Below, in pieces: positions 63,874-64,000 of a stretch of 64,000 bases of DNA; the stretch's first letter is position 1; every line of letters starts with the position of its first letter. Source of the DNA: HXMU1420-2 sp040830545. Lineage in GTDB: Bacteria > Pseudomonadota > Alphaproteobacteria > Rhodobacterales > Rhodobacteraceae. A model generated the notes under the pieces. It was not told where the DNA came from, made no database searches, and worked only from the letters and a program-made list of their open reading frames with translations. The position numbers were made by a program, and so were the translations under genes. The stretch covers positions 1 to 64,000 of the forward strand of contig JBFOMB010000047.1 of assembly GCA_040830545.1 (NCBI GenBank), in the 5' to 3' direction.

Positions 63874-64000
63874 ATGGCAGATACAGAGATTTGGCGGCTA
63901 ACAGCCGCAGAAGTGGCGGCACAGACACGGGCCGGGGATATCACGGCTGAGGCGGCGGTTGCCTCTTCAATTGACCGGATGAACGCGACGAACCCGGACC
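63874..64000 (+). CDS. Amidase, N-terminal fragment (runs off the right edge)
   Basis: The first 42 codons (MADTEIWRLTAAEVAAQTRA, then GDITAEAAVASSIDRMNATNPD) match the start of amidase-signature enzymes, where a helical N-terminus with LT-AAE-x-G-x-I/T-S/TAE precedes the Ser-Ser-Lys core. GAGAGGAAA lies before the ATG. The catalytic part is outside the window, so the substrate cannot be judged. Confidence 0.75.
   Translation, partial: MADTEIWRLTAAEVAAQTRAGDITAEAAVASSIDRMNATNPD

Overview
The window looks like chromosomal DNA of a marine Rhodobacterales (Roseobacter-group) alphaproteobacterium. Reasons: the cytochrome aa3 assembly cluster runs coxB-ctaB-coxF-ctaG-coxC-surf1-thrC-M16 peptidase as in that order; coding density is high with many 1-4 nt start/stop overlaps; and lineage-typical families (DUF1178, DUF1868, EcsC, LysE exporters, MTA phosphorylase) are present. 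I infer the taxon from gene content only. I saw no rRNA or tRNA gene, CRISPR array, insertion sequence or prophage.

Layout. 1-102: edge of a Flp-type pilin gene. 449-8588: lytic transglycosylase, scoAB CoA-transferase, topA, a small exported protein broken by an amber codon, dprA and tldD. 8756-17123: cytochrome oxidase subunits and assembly factors, threonine synthase, an M16 peptidase, an acetyltransferase and a periplasmic beta-lactamase-fold protein. 17164-31588: metabolic and housekeeping genes, including a D-lactate/2-hydroxyglutarate-type FAD dehydrogenase, apt, a small ribbon-helix-helix-like protein with a 24-bp palindrome upstream, LysE, an mtnP-SDR/DoxX-DUF2269 coupled operon, SulP, Nudix, lysC and an HlyD-type adaptor.

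31716-47929 is the main accessory region, a carbohydrate/polyol uptake and catabolism island. On the minus strand lie a LacI regulator (interrupted by TAG), a TIM-barrel isomerase, a Gfo/Idh oxidoreductase, an ABC importer with two different ATPases, two permeases and a binding protein, a small membrane protein, a PfkB kinase and a cupin. Divergently on the plus strand lie a FucU/RbsD mutarotase, separate DhaK and DhaL, a fused DhaKL kinase, and a SnoaL-FMO flavoprotein. Together they suggest import of a sugar or polyol, mutarotation, oxidation/isomerisation and phosphorylation of a short ketose. The substrate cannot be read from the sequence.

47958-64000: porin, PP2C-like phosphatase, EamA permease, CoxG-like protein with an ABC-2 exporter, SppA-like protease, a zinc-ribbon membrane protein, a Ca2+/cation antiporter, FolM-like SDR, uvrC, Ada, a PEP-mutase-family lyase, pgsA-moaD-moaE, a 2H phosphoesterase, two small exported/membrane proteins and the start of an amidase.

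Most notable points: two otherwise intact genes each interrupted by one in-frame TAG; an importer whose two ATPases are predicted to form one degenerate and one canonical ATP site; a strong internal ribosome binding site in lysC predicting an alpha2beta2 aspartokinase; and the palindrome in front of the ribbon-helix-helix-like gene.
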